Positions 1 to 12,481 of a stretch of 64,000 nucleotides of DNA are shown one piece after another. Made by a program: the position numbers and the translations under genes. The DNA comes from JBBWZH01 sp035544115 (GTDB lineage Bacteria; Actinomycetota; Actinomycetes; Mycobacteriales; CADCTP01). The stretch lies in the NCBI GenBank assembly GCA_963714145.1, contig OY970235.1:4898001-4962000 (forward strand). The letters run 5' to 3'. Below the pieces are notes generated by a model. That model was not told the DNA's origin. It searched no databases and was given only the letters and a program-made list of their open reading frames with translations. Within the stretch, counting starts at the first letter, position 1. Every line of letters starts with the position of its first letter.

Positions 1-1
1 G

Positions 2-1840
2 GCCGACTTCTTCGCCGACGCGGCCGACCTTGCCGACGAGGAACTGGCCGAGGAGGAGGACATCGCGGTGCGGCGGGCCGGGCCGCTGCAGCCGGGCGCG
101 GCGGCCGACGAGGTGGAGCTGCTGGTGCGGATGGAGGAGTGGGCGCGCAATCACAGCGCGAACCCGGACGCGAAGGCCGCGAAGCTGATCGAGTACCTGA
201 CCGCGGTCTGCCGCCCGGACGGCCGCTTGTGGAGCAACGAGCGGGTGGTGGTGTTCACCGAGTACCGCGACACCCAGCGCTGGCTGGTGCGGCTGCTCGG
301 CCAGGAGGGGATGGCCGGCGACCGGGTAGCGCAACTGCACGGCGGGATGGCGCGGGACGAACGGGAGGCGCTGCGGCAGGCGTTCCAGGCCGACCCGAGC
401 GAAGACCGGGTCCGCATCCTGCATCGCCACCGACGCGGCGAGCGAGGGCATCGACCTGCACTGGCACTGCCACCGGGTGGTCAACTACGACATCCCGTTC
501 AACCCGAACAAGCTGGAGCAGCGGATCGGCCGGATCGACCGGTACGGCCAGCGGACCAACCCGGAGGTCAGCCACTTCGTCGGGCTCGGCTGGCAGCGCG
601 CGGCCGACTCGTACGAGGCGGACCTGGAGTTTCTGTCCCGGGTGGCCCGCAAGGTCGCGCAGATGGAGGAGGACCTCGGCGCGGTCAACGCGGTGCTGGC
701 CGACGCGGTGCAGCGCCGGATGCTCGGCGAGGCCGTCGACATCGACGGCGAGCTGCAGAAGAAGGCGCGGCAGCAGCGCCGTGGCCAGGTGGCCTCGGAC
801 GCCAACGTCGGCGAGCAGGTCCGCCGGCTGCGCCGCCAGCTCGACGAGACGGTCGAGGCGCTGGACCTGACCCCGGCCAGCGTGCACCGGGTGGTCGATG
901 ACGGCGCTGCGGCTGGCCCGGCAGGAGCCGCTGGCGGCGGCGAACGACCCGGACGAGGTGTACGACGTGCCGCCGCTGACCGGCACCTGGGTGCGGGCCA
1001 CCGCGGGCCTGGCCCGGCGACACCGGCCAGGCGAACCCGACGAGCTGGACGAGTCGGCGACGTGGCGGCCGGTCACGTTCGACCCGGAGATCGCCCGGCA
1101 GCGCCGCGAAGACGTGGTCTTCGCGCACCTCAACCACCCGCTGGTGGCCATGTCGACCCGGCTGCTGCGGGCGGCGGTGTCCAGTGTGGACACCGGCCTG
1201 CGCCGGGTCACCGCCGTGGTGAGCGACGACCCGGAGCTGACCGAGATACTGGTCGCCGGCTACGCGCGGTTCGTGCTGGTCGGTGGCGACGGCATCCGGC
1301 TGCACGAGGAGGTGCTGGCACGCCGGTGGCTGGCTGCGACAGGGCGGCCGGTTCGCTCGGCTGGAGAACCTCACCGTCCTCGGCGGCATCCTCGGCCGCG
1401 CGCTGGCTACCGGCACGCCGGTCCCCGGCCACATCCAGGCCCGGCTGGTGCAGGCGTGGCCGCGCGCCCGCGACGGTGTCGTGTCCGCTCTCGACTGGCG
1501 GGCCGGGCAGCGTCGGCAGTCGCTGGAGACCAAGCTGGCCCGCCGGCAGGAGGACGAGGCGCGCCGGGTCACCGACAACCTGGACCGGTTCGCCGCCGCG
1601 CTCCAGGCCCAGCTGGCCGAGGAACCCGACGACGCCCAACTGGCGCTGGACTTCGCCGACGAGAACGAACTCGCGCAGCGCCGCCGCGACCGGGCGTCCT
1701 GGGGTGACCGTCTGGCCCGTCTGGCCGGCGACCGCGATCGAGACCTGGCCGCGATCGCCGCTCGCTACGCCGACCCGCAGCCGCACCTGTTCCCGGTCGC
1801 GGTCGTCTTCGTGGTGCCCCGACGCGAGGTGACCCGGTGA
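2..1840 (+). pseudogene. drmD: DISARM SNF2-type helicase DrmD, C-terminal part, frameshifted
   Basis: C-terminal part of an SNF2-family helicase; the N-terminal ATPase half lies before the window. The helicase C lobe is seen as VVVFTEYRDTQ with HGGM near 250-350, then the motif VI stretch QLEQRIGRIDRYGQ near 510-550. In class 1 DISARM, DrmD is the SNF2 helicase that precedes the methylase, and its 3' end here overlaps drmMI by 4 bases (GTGA at 1837). The reading frame changes three times, near 421, 897 and 1333. Each change is explained by one extra base (for example ATC CTG then an extra C before ATC GCC ACC GAC). Either the gene is decayed or the assembly has insertion errors; the coding character is strong in all segments. 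Confidence 0.85.
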
Positions 1841-4800
1841 TCGGCCGGCGCGGCGGCCCGCGGCCTGTGGACGGCCGGCAGGAACACCTGGACTGGCTGG
1901 CCATGGTCGAGGTCTCCGGGCCGTTCCTGACCCTGCCGGTGCTGCGCCGGGTCTGGCCCACCCTGGACGCGGTCGAGCCGGCCACCCGCGAGGCGCTGCG
2001 GACCGCACACGCCGGCTCCCGCGACGAGCCGGCCGGCTGGCTCGACTTTGTCCTCAATGGACTGCTCGGCTGGGGCGACGCCATCGGCCGCGACGGGATG
2101 GCCGCGCTGGCGGCTGGACGTGCCCGAGCACGACGCCCGCATCGAGCCCAGCTTCGTGCTGGCCGACACGCAGACCGGGGCACGGCGGCTGCTCGGGCTC
2201 GTCTGCCCGCCCGGCACCCAGCCCGGCGGCCGGATCCCCGGCGAGACCTGGGCGGCGACCCCGGTCGACCGGCCGCGCTGCTGTGCCGCCACCACGACGT
2301 GCCGCTCGGCCTGGTCACCGACGGCCGCTGGTGGGCGCTGGTCTGGGCGCCCCGTGGCGGGGTGACGACCACGGCGGTGTTCGACTCGGTGACCTGGCCG
2401 GAGTCCGCCGACCGGGTCGTGGTCCGCGCGTTCGTCTCGCTGCTGCACCGCCGCCGGTTCTTCGCCGTACCCGCAGCCGAGACCCTGCCGGTGTTGCTGG
2501 ACGAGAGCCTGAAGAACCAGGAGGAAGTCACCGAGGCGCTCGGCGTGCAGGTCCGTCGCGCGGTCGAGCAACTGGTCGACGCGGTCGGCCGGCACGACCT
2601 GCGCACCCGCGAAGCCGGCGGCGACGGGCTGGACGGCGTCGCCACCGCGCACGACGTCTACCGCGCCGCGGTCTCGGTGATGATGCGGGTCGTCTTCCTG
2701 CTGTTCGCCGAGGAACGCGGGCTGCTGCCCGCCGACAACGACCTCTACACCGCGGCCTACTCGGCCGGGCGGCTCTGCGACGAGCTGGAACGCTCGGCAC
2801 AGGAAGCCACCGAGGAAGAACTGGAATACAGCACCGCCGCCTGGCACCGGCTACTCGCCTTGTTCGACGCGGTCTACAGCGGCGTCGACCACCCACGGCT
2901 GCGGCTGCCGTCCTACGACGGCTCGATCTTCGACCCGAACGCGCACACCTGGCTGGCCTCGGTCATGGTGGACGACCGCACCGTGCTGCACATGCTGCGC
3001 TCAGTCCAGTACGTCCAGATCAAGCGGGAACGCCGGCGCCTGTCGTTCCGGGCTCTGGACGTCGAACAGATCGGCTACGTCTACGAAGGCCTGCTGTCCT
3101 ACGAGGGCTTCCGCGCCGAGACGACGATGGTCGGCCTCGTCGGCAAGGAAGGCATCGAGGAGGAGGTGCCGCTGCGCGACCTCGAACAGCTCGCCGCCCG
3201 CACCCCCGACGTGCCGGCACTCGCCGCCGCACTGGCCGAGAAATACAAGGATTCGAAGATCGGATCGCCGACCGCACTGGCGAAACGACTCGCCCCGCTG
3301 ACCGGCCCGGAGCACGCCGACGCGCTGCGGCTGCTGCTCGCCGCGACCAGCAACGACCGCGACCTCGCCGAACGGCTACTGCCGCTCTCCGGCCTGCTGC
3401 GCCGCGACCTGCGCGGCCTGCCCGTCGTGATCCGCGCCGGCTCCCTCTACGTCACCCAGTCCAACCTGCGCAAGCACACCGGCACCCACTACACGCCCCG
3501 GTTCCTCGCCGAACAGGTCGTCGACGGAGCCCTCGAACCGCTGGTCTACTCACCCGGCCCGCTCCAGACCGCCGACCGGACACAGTGGACGCTCCGGCGC
3601 AGCACCGACATCCTTGAGCTGCGGGTCGCCGACATCGCCATGGGCTCCGGCGCGTTCCTCGTCGCCGCCTGCCGCTACCTCGCCGCCCGCCTCGTCGAAG
3701 CCCGCGCCGCCGAAGGCGACATCCGCGCCCGCGAACACATTGCCGCCGGACGACCCGTCGCCGTCGACGTCGAAGCCGACCCCGTCGTCATCCGAGGCCC
3801 GCCGCGACATCATCGAACACTGCCTCTACGGCGTAGACATCAACCCGATGGCCGTCGAGATGGCCAAACTCTCCCTCTGGCTGGTGTCCATGGACGCCGA
3901 CCGCCCCTTCACCTTCCTCGACGACCGCCTCATCGCCGGCGACTCCCTCCTCGGCATCACGTCCCTCGACCAGTTGGAGGTCATGCACCTCGACGTCGCC
4001 AAGGGCCGTGCCCTGCACGAACGCGCCATCCTCGACTTCACCGCCGGCGTACGGGGCCTGCTCACCGAAGTCGCCGACCAGCGCCGCAAACTCGCCTGGT
4101 TGGCCGGCAACAACCTCGCCGACCTCGACACCAAACGCCGTCTCCTCAACCAAGCGCGGGAACAGACCGACCGCGCGCGCCTCTTCGCCGACCTCACCGT
4201 CGGCGCCGCCCTCGCGACGGCCGGACGCGGTGAACGCGACCAACAAGATGGCGCCATCGCTGCCGCCAACCACGCCCGCCTTGTCACCGACGGCGTTCCG
4301 GACGCCGGGGAGCGCGCCCACAAACTGGCCGCCCGCTGGCTCGCCATCGACCAACCCGACGGCGGCTTTGACCGTCGCCCGATCCACTGGCCCCTGGAAT
4401 TTCCCGAGGTCTTCGAGCACGGCGGTTTCGACGCGGTGGTGGGAAACCCCCCGTTCCTCGGCGGGCACAAAATCGTAGGCATAGCCGGAGACTCCTATCG
4501 AACATACCTTGTCGCCGCAATTGGGAATGGAACCCGGGGGCGTGCGGATTTGGTTGCCTACTTTGTCCTCCGCGTACATGCTGTCTTGTCCATCAACGGG
4601 CAGTCCGGCCTAGTGGCAACCAACACCCTTGCGCAGGGCGACACTCGGGAGGTCGGTTTAGATCAGCTCTTGGAGGCGGGCGTGGAATTGCGAGGAGCCG
4701 TCAAGAGTGAGCCGTGGCCAGCCCGGTCGGCAGTCTTGCAGTACTGTGTGGTTTGGACCTCCTGCGCGCCGATTCCAGACGGTGCGTCGCGGAGTCTTGA

Positions 4801-5815
4801 CGGCTCGCCTGCCGGGCAAATTACGGCGACTCTTGACGCGGTCTCACGGACGGCGGGTCTGCCGTACAGGTTGTCAGCAAACGAGGGCTACTCGTTTGAG
4901 GGGTCAAAGGTCGACATTGACCTGTTTGTCGTGGGGCAGAAACTCGCGGAAGAACTGCTTCAACAAGATCCACGGAGCCGAGAAGTAGTCGTTCCGTTCT
5001 TAAATGGCAAGGACCTAGGTTCACGCCCGGACGCATCGGCGAGTCGTTGGACGCTCAATTTTCATGATTGGACGCAGGAGCAGGCTTCAGAGTACCCGGA
5101 GTGCTTCGACCTACTTAAGAATAGACTGGCACCATCTCGAAGGGTGGGGCCTTGGTGGAGGTATGCTCGTCGGCGCCCGCTACTCTTGCAGGCGATCTCG
5201 AACTTGAGCCGAGTGATAGTAATCATTCACCATAGCAAGGTGGTAATGCCGACACTCGTCGACGCCAGTCAGGTATTCTCACACGCTCTCGTCGTATTTG
5301 CGGCCGAAGATCTCGCCGTGCTGGCGTTTCTGTCGAGCGCGCCGCACTACTGGTGGGCGATCAGTCGAGGCTCGACGATAAAGCGCGATCTCCGGTATAC
5401 GCCAACCGATATCTTTGAGACGTTAGCGCGGCCGGAGTTGACCCCGGAAATGCGATTGTTGGGGGAACGGTTGGATTCGTATCGGCGGGAGTTGATGTTG
5501 GCGCGGCAGGCGGGGCTGACGGCGACGTACAACCTGGTGCACGATCCGGCCTGCACGGATCAGGACATCGTCGGGTTGCGGGAGATCCACCGGCAGATCG
5601 ACGAGGCGGTGGCCCGCGCGTACGAGTGGGATGACCTGCTCGCCGGCGGGCTGGACCACGGGTTCCACGAGACGCGGCAAGGCATCCGGCACACGGTCGG
5701 GCCGGTGGTGCGGCAGGAGATCCTGGACCGGTTGCTGGAGCTGAACCACGAGCGGTACGCGGCCGAGCAGGCGGCGAAGGGTGGCGGGGACAGCACGCAG
5801 GAGGGCCTGTTCTGA
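1837..5815 (+). pseudogene. drmMI: DISARM adenine-N6 DNA methyltransferase DrmMI, copy 1, frameshifted
   Basis: Large class I SAM-dependent adenine methyltransferase (about 1325 residues when frames are joined), the host-marking enzyme of class 1 DISARM. Motif I is seen as VADIAMGSGAFL (about 3626-3660) and motif IV as GNPPF (4442-4456). Three apparent frameshifts occur near 2112 (one extra base), 2275 (one base lost) and 3793 (one extra base). The paralogue at 13464-17618 confirms the intended frame at each point, for example ARRD-IIEHCLYGVDINPMA. GTG start overlaps the drmD stop. Base composition falls from about 70% to about 50-57% GC between roughly 4440 and 5430, the putative target-recognition part, then returns to high GC. 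May be functional if the frameshifts are sequencing errors. Confidence 0.88.
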
Positions 5816-5858
5816 TGGCCTCCGCAGTCAGCACGACGGCCCCGGATGACCGGGGCAG

Positions 5859-8800
5859 GTGGCGACGATGACTGACAGCACCGGCATGGGAGCGGGCGCG
5901 CCGGCGTGGGCGGTGCCGCAGGAGTTCGAGCCAGCCAGCAGTTACCAGGTGCGGGACGAGCTTGGTGACCTGATCAGCCGGGATCTGCTCGGCCCGTGGG
6001 ACGGTCAGCAGGAGCAGTTCCGGCCGCGGGCGCAGGGGCCGCGGGAGCGGTACCTGGTCGGGATGCTCGGCCCGAAGCACACGCCGGGCGGGAGCGGTGC
6101 GGATGCCGGGGAGGCGTCCGATGTCGAGATCGGCGTTGAGGGTGGGGCTGACGCAGAACTACCGGAGGTGCTGACGCCGCAGAACGTGGGCCGGCTCTGG
6201 GCGTCCTCGATGGGCCTGTCGTTCGCGGTCGCACGGAACGTGTCCCGCCTCGCGGTGACTGTCCACTGGGGACAGTACGGCCAGGTCGACGCCGAGACCG
6301 AGGACGGCGGGTCGCGGCGGGTGTGGGCGCGGGAGCCGGTGTCGCATCAGGTCGAGATGGCGGTCGGTGCGGTGGGCAGCGGTCGCATCTGGCTGGTCGG
6401 CGCGGACGGGGACGACGTCGGCGTGTGGCTGGCGACCGAGACGCGGGAGTACGGCGGGCGGTGGGTCGTCCGGCTGATCCTGGTGAATGGGCAGTCGGAG
6501 GGCGTGACGCCGAAGGACACCGCGTGGCTGTTCCAGACCGGGATCCTGGTGACGGCCCTGGACGGTGCGGCGGCGGTGTTCCAGTCGATTGACGACCCGC
6601 TCGACGCCGTCGAGGCGCCTGGGGCAGACGCGGAGGATCAGCATCTGCGGCTGCTCTACCGCGACCGGCTGCGGCACGCGATCGGGCACAACGTCGCCGT
6701 CCACGCCGAGGTGCGAGGCAGCGAGCGGGACGCGTGGCGGCTGGCGACGACCTGGCTGCCGACGTACGACGTCCCGGCGACCACGGCCGCGACCGGCCGC
6801 CTGGCCGCGCTGGAAACGTCGATGGACGCCCTCGCCGCGCTGGCCGACGGCGACCCAGCACACCTGTCCGCAGCGCTCGCCCCGCTCGCCAGCGACTACA
6901 CGGCCTGGCTGGCCGAGCAGGAGCAGCGGATCCCGGCGCTGCCCGAGCCGCTGCGCGGGCCGGCCGAGGCGGCGCTCCGCCGGGCCAGGGTGGCGGCCGG
7001 CCGGCTCGCGGCCGGCATCGACGTGCTATCCGCCGACCGGGACGCGCGGCGGGGGTTCGCGTTCGCGAACCGGGCGATGGCCCTGCAGCGGCGGACCACC
7101 GCGGCGGCCGCGCTGCGGGCCGCGGACCAGACGCTGGACCACCGGCAGGCGTACGACCAGATCGCCGCCCTAGGCCCGAAGGCGGCGTCGTGGCGGCCGT
7201 TCCAGCTCGCGTTCGTGCTGCTGAACCTGCCCGCATTGACCGACCCCGGGCATCCCGACCGCAACGACCTAGTCGACCTGCTGTTCTTCCCGACCGGCGG
7301 CGGCAAGACCGAGGCGTACCTCGGGCTCGCGGCGTACACGTTCGCCATCCGCCGGCTGCAGAAGGTGGTCGGCGTCGGCGCGGACGCCCGGGATGGCGGC
7401 GACGGGGTGGCCGTGCTGATGCGGTACACGCTGCGGTTGCTGACCGCGCAGCAGTTCCAGCGGGCGGCGGCGCTGGTGTGCGCGGCCGAGGTGCTGCGCC
7501 GCGACGACCCGGCGACGTGGGGCGCGCAGCGGTTCCGGATCGGGCTGTGGGTCGGCAACTCGGTGTCGCCGAACTGGTACCCGGACGCCAAGGCGCAGGT
7601 CGAGGAGGCCCGCGAGGCCGGCCGGGGTGAGCGGGCGAACGTGTTGCAGACGCTGGCCTGCCCGTGGTGCGGCAGCCGGCTCGCGGCGCACCGGGACATC
7701 CGGCCGGACGACACGCTGCGGCGGATCATCCTGTACTGCTCGAACGGCGAGGGCGCCGACGCCTGCCCGTTCTCGCGGGCGAAGGCCGATCGGGAGGGGC
7801 TGCCGATCCTCACCGTGGACGAGGAGATCTACCGGCACCCGCCGAGCCTGCTGATCGCCACGGTCGACAAGCTGGCCCAGCTGCCGTGGTATGGCTTCGC
7901 CGGGATGCTGTTCGGCCGGGTCAGCCGCCGCTGCCCCCGGCACGGTTACCGGCACCCGGACCTCGACCAACGCACCGACTGCGCCGACCGGCACAACCCG
8001 GCCGGTGGGCTGCCGCGCTGCGAGACGGTCCCGGTGACCCGGCTGCGGCCACCGGACCTGATCATGCAGGACGAGCTGCACCTGATCTCCGGCGCGCTGG
8101 GCACCATGGTCGGCCTGTTCGAGGGCGCGGTGGACGAGCTGTGCGGGTGGGTCGCGCCCGGCGGCGGGCGCACCGGCCCGAAGATCGTCGCGTCGACCGC
8201 CACGACCAAGCGCGCCGCCGACCCAGGTGCTGCGGCTGTTCGCGCGGGATCTGGCGGTGTTCCCGCCGCCGGTGCTGGACGTGGCCGACACGTTCTTCTC
8301 CACCCAGATGCCGGCTGACCCCGACGACGCCGGGACGGCGTTACCTGGGGGTGTGCGCGCACGGGGTGCGGCTGAAGTCCGCCGAGATCCGACTTGCCGA
8401 GATCCTGCTGCTGGCCGGGCAGACGCTGCTCGACCGGCATGGCGACCCGGCTGATCCGTACCTGACGCTGGTCGGGTATTTCAACGCGGTCCGCGAGCTG
8501 GCCGGCATGCGCCGGCTGCTCGACGACGATATCGCTACCCGGCTGCGCTGGCACGGCCGCAGCAAGGGCCTGTCCGACCGGCTGCTGGGCACCGGGATGC
8601 TGACGGTGACGGAGCTGACCTCGCGGATCAATTCCGGTGACATCGCCGATGTGCTGGCCCAGCTGGAGGTGGAGTTCGACTCCGAAGTGGACACCGCGGT
8701 GCGGCGGCGCGGGATCAGGGCAGAGTTCATGGCTGCACGCAAGGAGCACCGGGAGGCGGTGGTGCCGCGCCGGGATCGGCTGCCGGTCGACGTGGTGCTG

Positions 8801-9589
8801 GCCACGTCGATGCTCCAGGTCGGCGTCGACGTGCCCAGGTTCGGGCTGATGCTGGTCGTCGGGCAGCCGAAGAACACCGCCGAGTACATCCAGGCGTCCT
8901 CCCGGGTCGGCCGCGAGGCGGCCCGGCCGGGGCTGGTGGTCACCCTCTACAACTGGACCCGCCCCCGCGACCTGGCCCACTTCGAGGACTTCGAGTACTA
9001 CCACGCGACCTTCTACCGGCAGGTCGAGGCGCTGTCGGTGACCCCGTACGCTCGCCGCGCGCTGGACCGGGGCACCGCAGCCACCTACGTCGCGGCCGTC
9101 CGCAACAGCACCGAGCCGTACTCGCCCAACACCGCCGCCTACGACGTCGACCTCGGCGGCGACGTGGTCACCGGGGTGTCCGCGCGGCTGCTCGACCGCG
9201 CCGAACGTGCCGGCGGGCCGCGCGCCCGCGGGTACCTCCGCGAGCGGATCGACGCGCTGACCGAACGGTGGGCGCAGGCCAAGGGCGGCTCGGCCCGGCT
9301 CGGCTACCGGCAGGCCCGCGAGAAGGGCAAGCAGATCGTCGGGCTGCTGGAGGCCGCCGGCGAGGGCGGATGGACCGAGCTGACCGTCGGACGTTCGATG
9401 CGCGAGACGGAGAACGAGATCAACCTGCTGGTTCCGTCCAGCGGCCTGTTCGACCCCGCGTACAACGCGCCGGACTGGACCTTCGCCCCGCCCGATGCGG
9501 ATGCCGGCGCCCCCGGCCCGCCGGACGCCGACAGTGACGGCGACGAGATGGGCGACTCGCCGCTGGACGACGGGAGGCGGCGCCGGTGA
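5859..9589 (+). pseudogene. drmA: DISARM helicase DrmA, frameshifted
   Basis: Superfamily 2 helicase DrmA, about 1240 residues after joining frames; in DISARM it works with DrmB and is thought to engage incoming DNA. Visible motifs: Walker A in FPTGGGKTEAYLG near residue 479, a DEAH-like motif QDELH near residue 737, and motif VI-like QASSRVGREA near 8890. RYTLRLLTAQQF is also typical of DrmA. Two apparent frameshifts, near 8221 and 8337, each fit one extra base; between them LRLFARDLAVFPPP is readable in the third frame. GTG 5859 was taken as start, with ATG 5868 as alternative. A TGATG at 5813-5817 begins an 18-codon frame that stops just before drmA. The stop overlaps the drmB GTG by 4 bases. 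Confidence 0.88.
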
Positions 9590-10485
9590 CCGCGACGTAC
9601 CGGCGCCGGGTCGGCTCGGTCCGGCCGAGTCACCTGATGTTCACCGGCGGCGTCGGCGGCCTGGTCGACCTGCCGAACCTCACGGTCCTGGTGCGCGGCA
9701 CCGACGACTGGTCCTACGACAACGTGCCCAGCTGGCAGCCGATCGCCGAGCCACGGCTGCTCGCCGCGGTCCGGGCCCGGCTCAGCTACCCGGGCGTCGA
9801 GCAACTGCGACCGGCGCCCTGGCTGGACGGGCTGGACAACGACCCGCGCGGGCCGGCGAGCCTCGTCGGGGTGCCGGTGCTGCCGTTCCCGCAGTGGCTG
9901 CGCTGCACCCGGTGCAACACGCTGGCGCCGCTGGACTCCCGCACCTTCGGTTTCGAGAACGCCAAGCCCCGCCGGCCCGACCAGGCCCGGTTCTTCCACG
10001 ACGACTGCGGCGGCCGGAAACGGCTCGCCGTGCCCGCCCGCTTCGTGCTCGCCTGCGTCAACGGACACCTGGACGACTTCCCGTACGTCCACTTCGTACA
10101 CCGCGGCGACGTCTGTCCACAGGCGACACATCCGACCCTGAAGATGGCCGATCACGGCGGCAACCTCGGCGCCAACGTCCAGATCAAGTGCACGAACTGC
10201 GGCCAGCAGCGCAACATCCGCGAAGCCATGGGAGCTCTGGGTGCGAGCAACCTGCCGGCCTGCCGGGGTCGGCACCCGCACCTGGCCACGTTCAACACTT
10301 GCCAGGCGACGCCGAAACTGCTCGTCGTCGGCGCGTCCAACCAGTGGTTCGCCGAGACCATCGCCGTCCTCGCCGTGCCGCCCACCGGAGCCAGCGCCCT
10401 GCAGGCGACCGTGCTCGCGCTCTGGCAGAACCTCCAGGACGCGATCGTGCCGGCCGTACTGGACGCACTGTGGAACCTGCCGATG

Positions 10486-10804
10486 TTCGGCGCCCTCAAG
10501 CGCTGGCCCAAGGACGAGGTATGGGCGGCGATCGAGGCGTACCGCGCCACGCTCACCGCGACGCCGGCCACCGAACCACCGGGCTACCCGGACCTGCGCA
10601 CGCCCGAGTGGGAGATCCTCACGGCCAAGCCGTTACCGCCGCCGACCGACGACTTCGCCGCCCGCGACGACGCCGGCATCCCCGCCGCGTACCGATCGGT
10701 CTTTGCCGACATCGTGCAGGTCGAACGGCTGCGCGAGGTCCGGGCGCTGGTCGGCTTCAGCCGCCTCGACGCGCCCGACCCGGACGACCCCGACCTGGTC
10801 CCAC
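10486..10804 (+). repeat. Left copy of the direct repeat flanking the IS in drmB
   Basis: This segment of drmB is repeated without a mismatch at 12481-12799 (offset 1995). Counted strictly outside the inverted repeats, the flanking duplication is 316 bp (10487-10802). It starts at ttcggcgccctcaag and ends at ctggtccc. Length and position fit a very long target-site duplication. IS1634 of Mycoplasma mycoides is known for long, variable direct repeats. Confidence 0.93.
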
Positions 10805-12481
10805 CCGACTTGGGCCATTTAGTGCGTGCCGTGGATGGCGTCGAGTGCGGCTTGAAGCTCGGTGGGGAGGGGGTCGGCGGCTGTGATGGTGTGGTCGCCA
10901 GCTTGGATGGTGATGGTGCGGTAGCGGCGGGTGGTGGTGACGAACTTGCGGGTCGACCAGCCGGTGGTGTTCTCGATCCAGCGGCTGAGGGCGAGGGCGG
11001 CGAACACGATGGTCAGGTGGGCCTCGATGGACTCGCGGGTGTGGTGGTAGATGGGTCGGGCGGCGAGGTCGGTCTTGCTCATCCGGAAGCTGTGCTCGAC
11101 GTTGAGCAGGCGGCTGTAGGCGGCGATGACCTGCTGGGGGTCGGGGTTGGGCAGGTTGGTGACGTAGCCCTTGATCCCGGCCAGGGCGCGGTTCTTGGTC
11201 TCCAGTGCCCGGTCGACGGTCTTGGTGGCGCCGGTCAGGCGTACGTAGCGGTTCCGCTTGACCGGGGTCTTGCCGGCGACGGCGTTTTCAGCTTTGGTGA
11301 CCTGCTGGTCGATCCCGCGCAGGGTGCGGCGGGCCCGGTCGGCGCGGTAGGAGTAGATGAAGGTGTGGTCGCGCCGCTTGTCGGCCGGGCCGGCGGGCCA
11401 GGGCTGGACGAACACCTGCCCGTCACCGATCTGCTCGCCGGGATGGGCCTTGCGCCACTGGCCGACGACATAGGGGATGTCGGGCAGGCGAGCGCCGAGG
11501 ATGAACGACAGCCCGGCCGCCTCGATGCCACGCTTGTTCGCCTCCGACACCATGCCGGCATCCGCGACGACGGTCACCTGCGCCAGGTCGTGTTCGGCCA
11601 GAAACGCGGTCAGGACCGGGAGCATGGTGGTGGTCTCGGCCTTGTTGCCTTCGAACGCGTGCACCATCAGCGGGAACCCGGCGGCGTCGGTGAGCAGGCC
11701 GACGGTGACCTGTGGCTCCAGCCGCCGTTCCTTGCTGAACCCCGGCTCGCGGAACCCGTCGCCGGTGTCGGTCTCGAAGTAGAGCGTGGTCACGTCGTAG
11801 AGCAGCAGCGTCGCCGGGCCGAGCCGGACGTGATCGGCGCAGGCACGGGCCAGCCGTGCCCGCCACCGGCCACCAGCAGCATCGACAGGCGCCGCCTCGC
11901 TGGCCTCGGCGGTGTCGCCGTCGGCGCCGGCGTAGAGGCGTAGCCGGCGTTTGACCGTCCGGTAGGACGGCGGGTCCATGCCGGCTTCTTCCAGCACCCG
12001 CAGGGAGTCCAGCTTGGAAGTCGGCTCGATGATCCGCGCCAGCACCAGCGCCCGGAACACCTCATCGCGCCCGGTCGCCGCGGCGAACCCGAGCGCGTCG
12101 TAGCCGCAGGCCAGCGCGTCAAGCAGGTGCCCCATCCGCGAGGACGTGATCGGCAGCGCCGCCCCACCGTTGGCCGGGCCGCCCGGCATCCGCAGGTCCA
12201 GCTCGCCCTGCCCGGCGGCCAGCCGCTGGGCGGCAACCGCCTTGAGTAGCTCCAGGTCCGCGTCGGTGTGCGCCGAGCCGATGTGCTCGATGTCGCGCGA
12301 CCCCCGACGCTGCGAATGCACGATCTGCACCGCCCGCGCCCCCGACGCCGTCCGCACCGTCCGGACATACGCCACAACCCGGCAGCCTAGAACCACCCAC
12401 TTAGTGCGTGCCCGCCAGGGCGAACCCGCAGGTCACAGACGCGCCAGCCCCCGAATCACCGAACCTTGGCCCAAGTCGGGT
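10803..12481 (-). mobile_element. IS1634-family insertion sequence (about 1679 bp) inside drmB
   Basis: The element carries one transposase gene on the minus strand. Its ends are 15-bp perfect inverted repeats: ACCCGACTTGGGCCA at 10803-10817 and its complement at 12467-12481. It is flanked by identical 316-bp copies of drmB sequence. A second, direct similarity (TTAGTGCGTGCC) lies just inside both ends, at about 10819 and 12402. Identity of the flanking copies points to a recent insertion. Confidence 0.9.
10819..12375 (-). CDS. IS1634-family transposase
   Basis: DDE transposase of the IS4 superfamily, IS1634 family, about 518 residues. Typical features are the N-terminal AYVRTV-TASGARAVQIV, then SRRGSRDIEHIGSAH, a first catalytic Asp in VVADAGMVSEANKRG, and the C-terminal NVEHSFRMSKTDLAARPIYH block that supplies the catalytic Glu. 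Intact and in one frame, unlike the host DISARM genes. GTG 12375 is chosen because family members start at AYVRTV; GTG 12396 would add seven residues. The gene reads against drmB, so drmB translation enters its antisense strand. Confidence 0.9.
   Translation of the reverse strand: MAYVRTVRTASGARAVQIVHSQRRGSRDIEHIGSAHTDADLELLKAVAAQRLAAGQGELDLRMPGGPANGGAALPITSSRMGHLLDALACGYDALGFAAATGRDEVFRALVLARIIEPTSKLDSLRVLEEAGMDPPSYRTVKRRLRLYAGADGDTAEASEAAPVDAAGGRWRARLARACADHVRLGPATLLLYDVTTLYFETDTGDGFREPGFSKERRLEPQVTVGLLTDAAGFPLMVHAFEGNKAETTTMLPVLTAFLAEHDLAQVTVVADAGMVSEANKRGIEAAGLSFILGARLPDIPYVVGQWRKAHPGEQIGDGQVFVQPWPAGPADKRRDHTFIYSYRADRARRTLRGIDQQVTKAENAVAGKTPVKRNRYVRLTGATKTVDRALETKNRALAGIKGYVTNLPNPDPQQVIAAYSRLLNVEHSFRMSKTDLAARPIYHHTRESIEAHLTIVFAALALSRWIENTTGWSTRKFVTTTRRYRTITIQAGDHTITAADPLPTELQAALDAIHGTH

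Noticed and set aside
9586..11943. A 785-residue fusion protein from drmB into the insertion sequence
   Set aside because: The second half is antisense of the transposase gene without coding character of its own.
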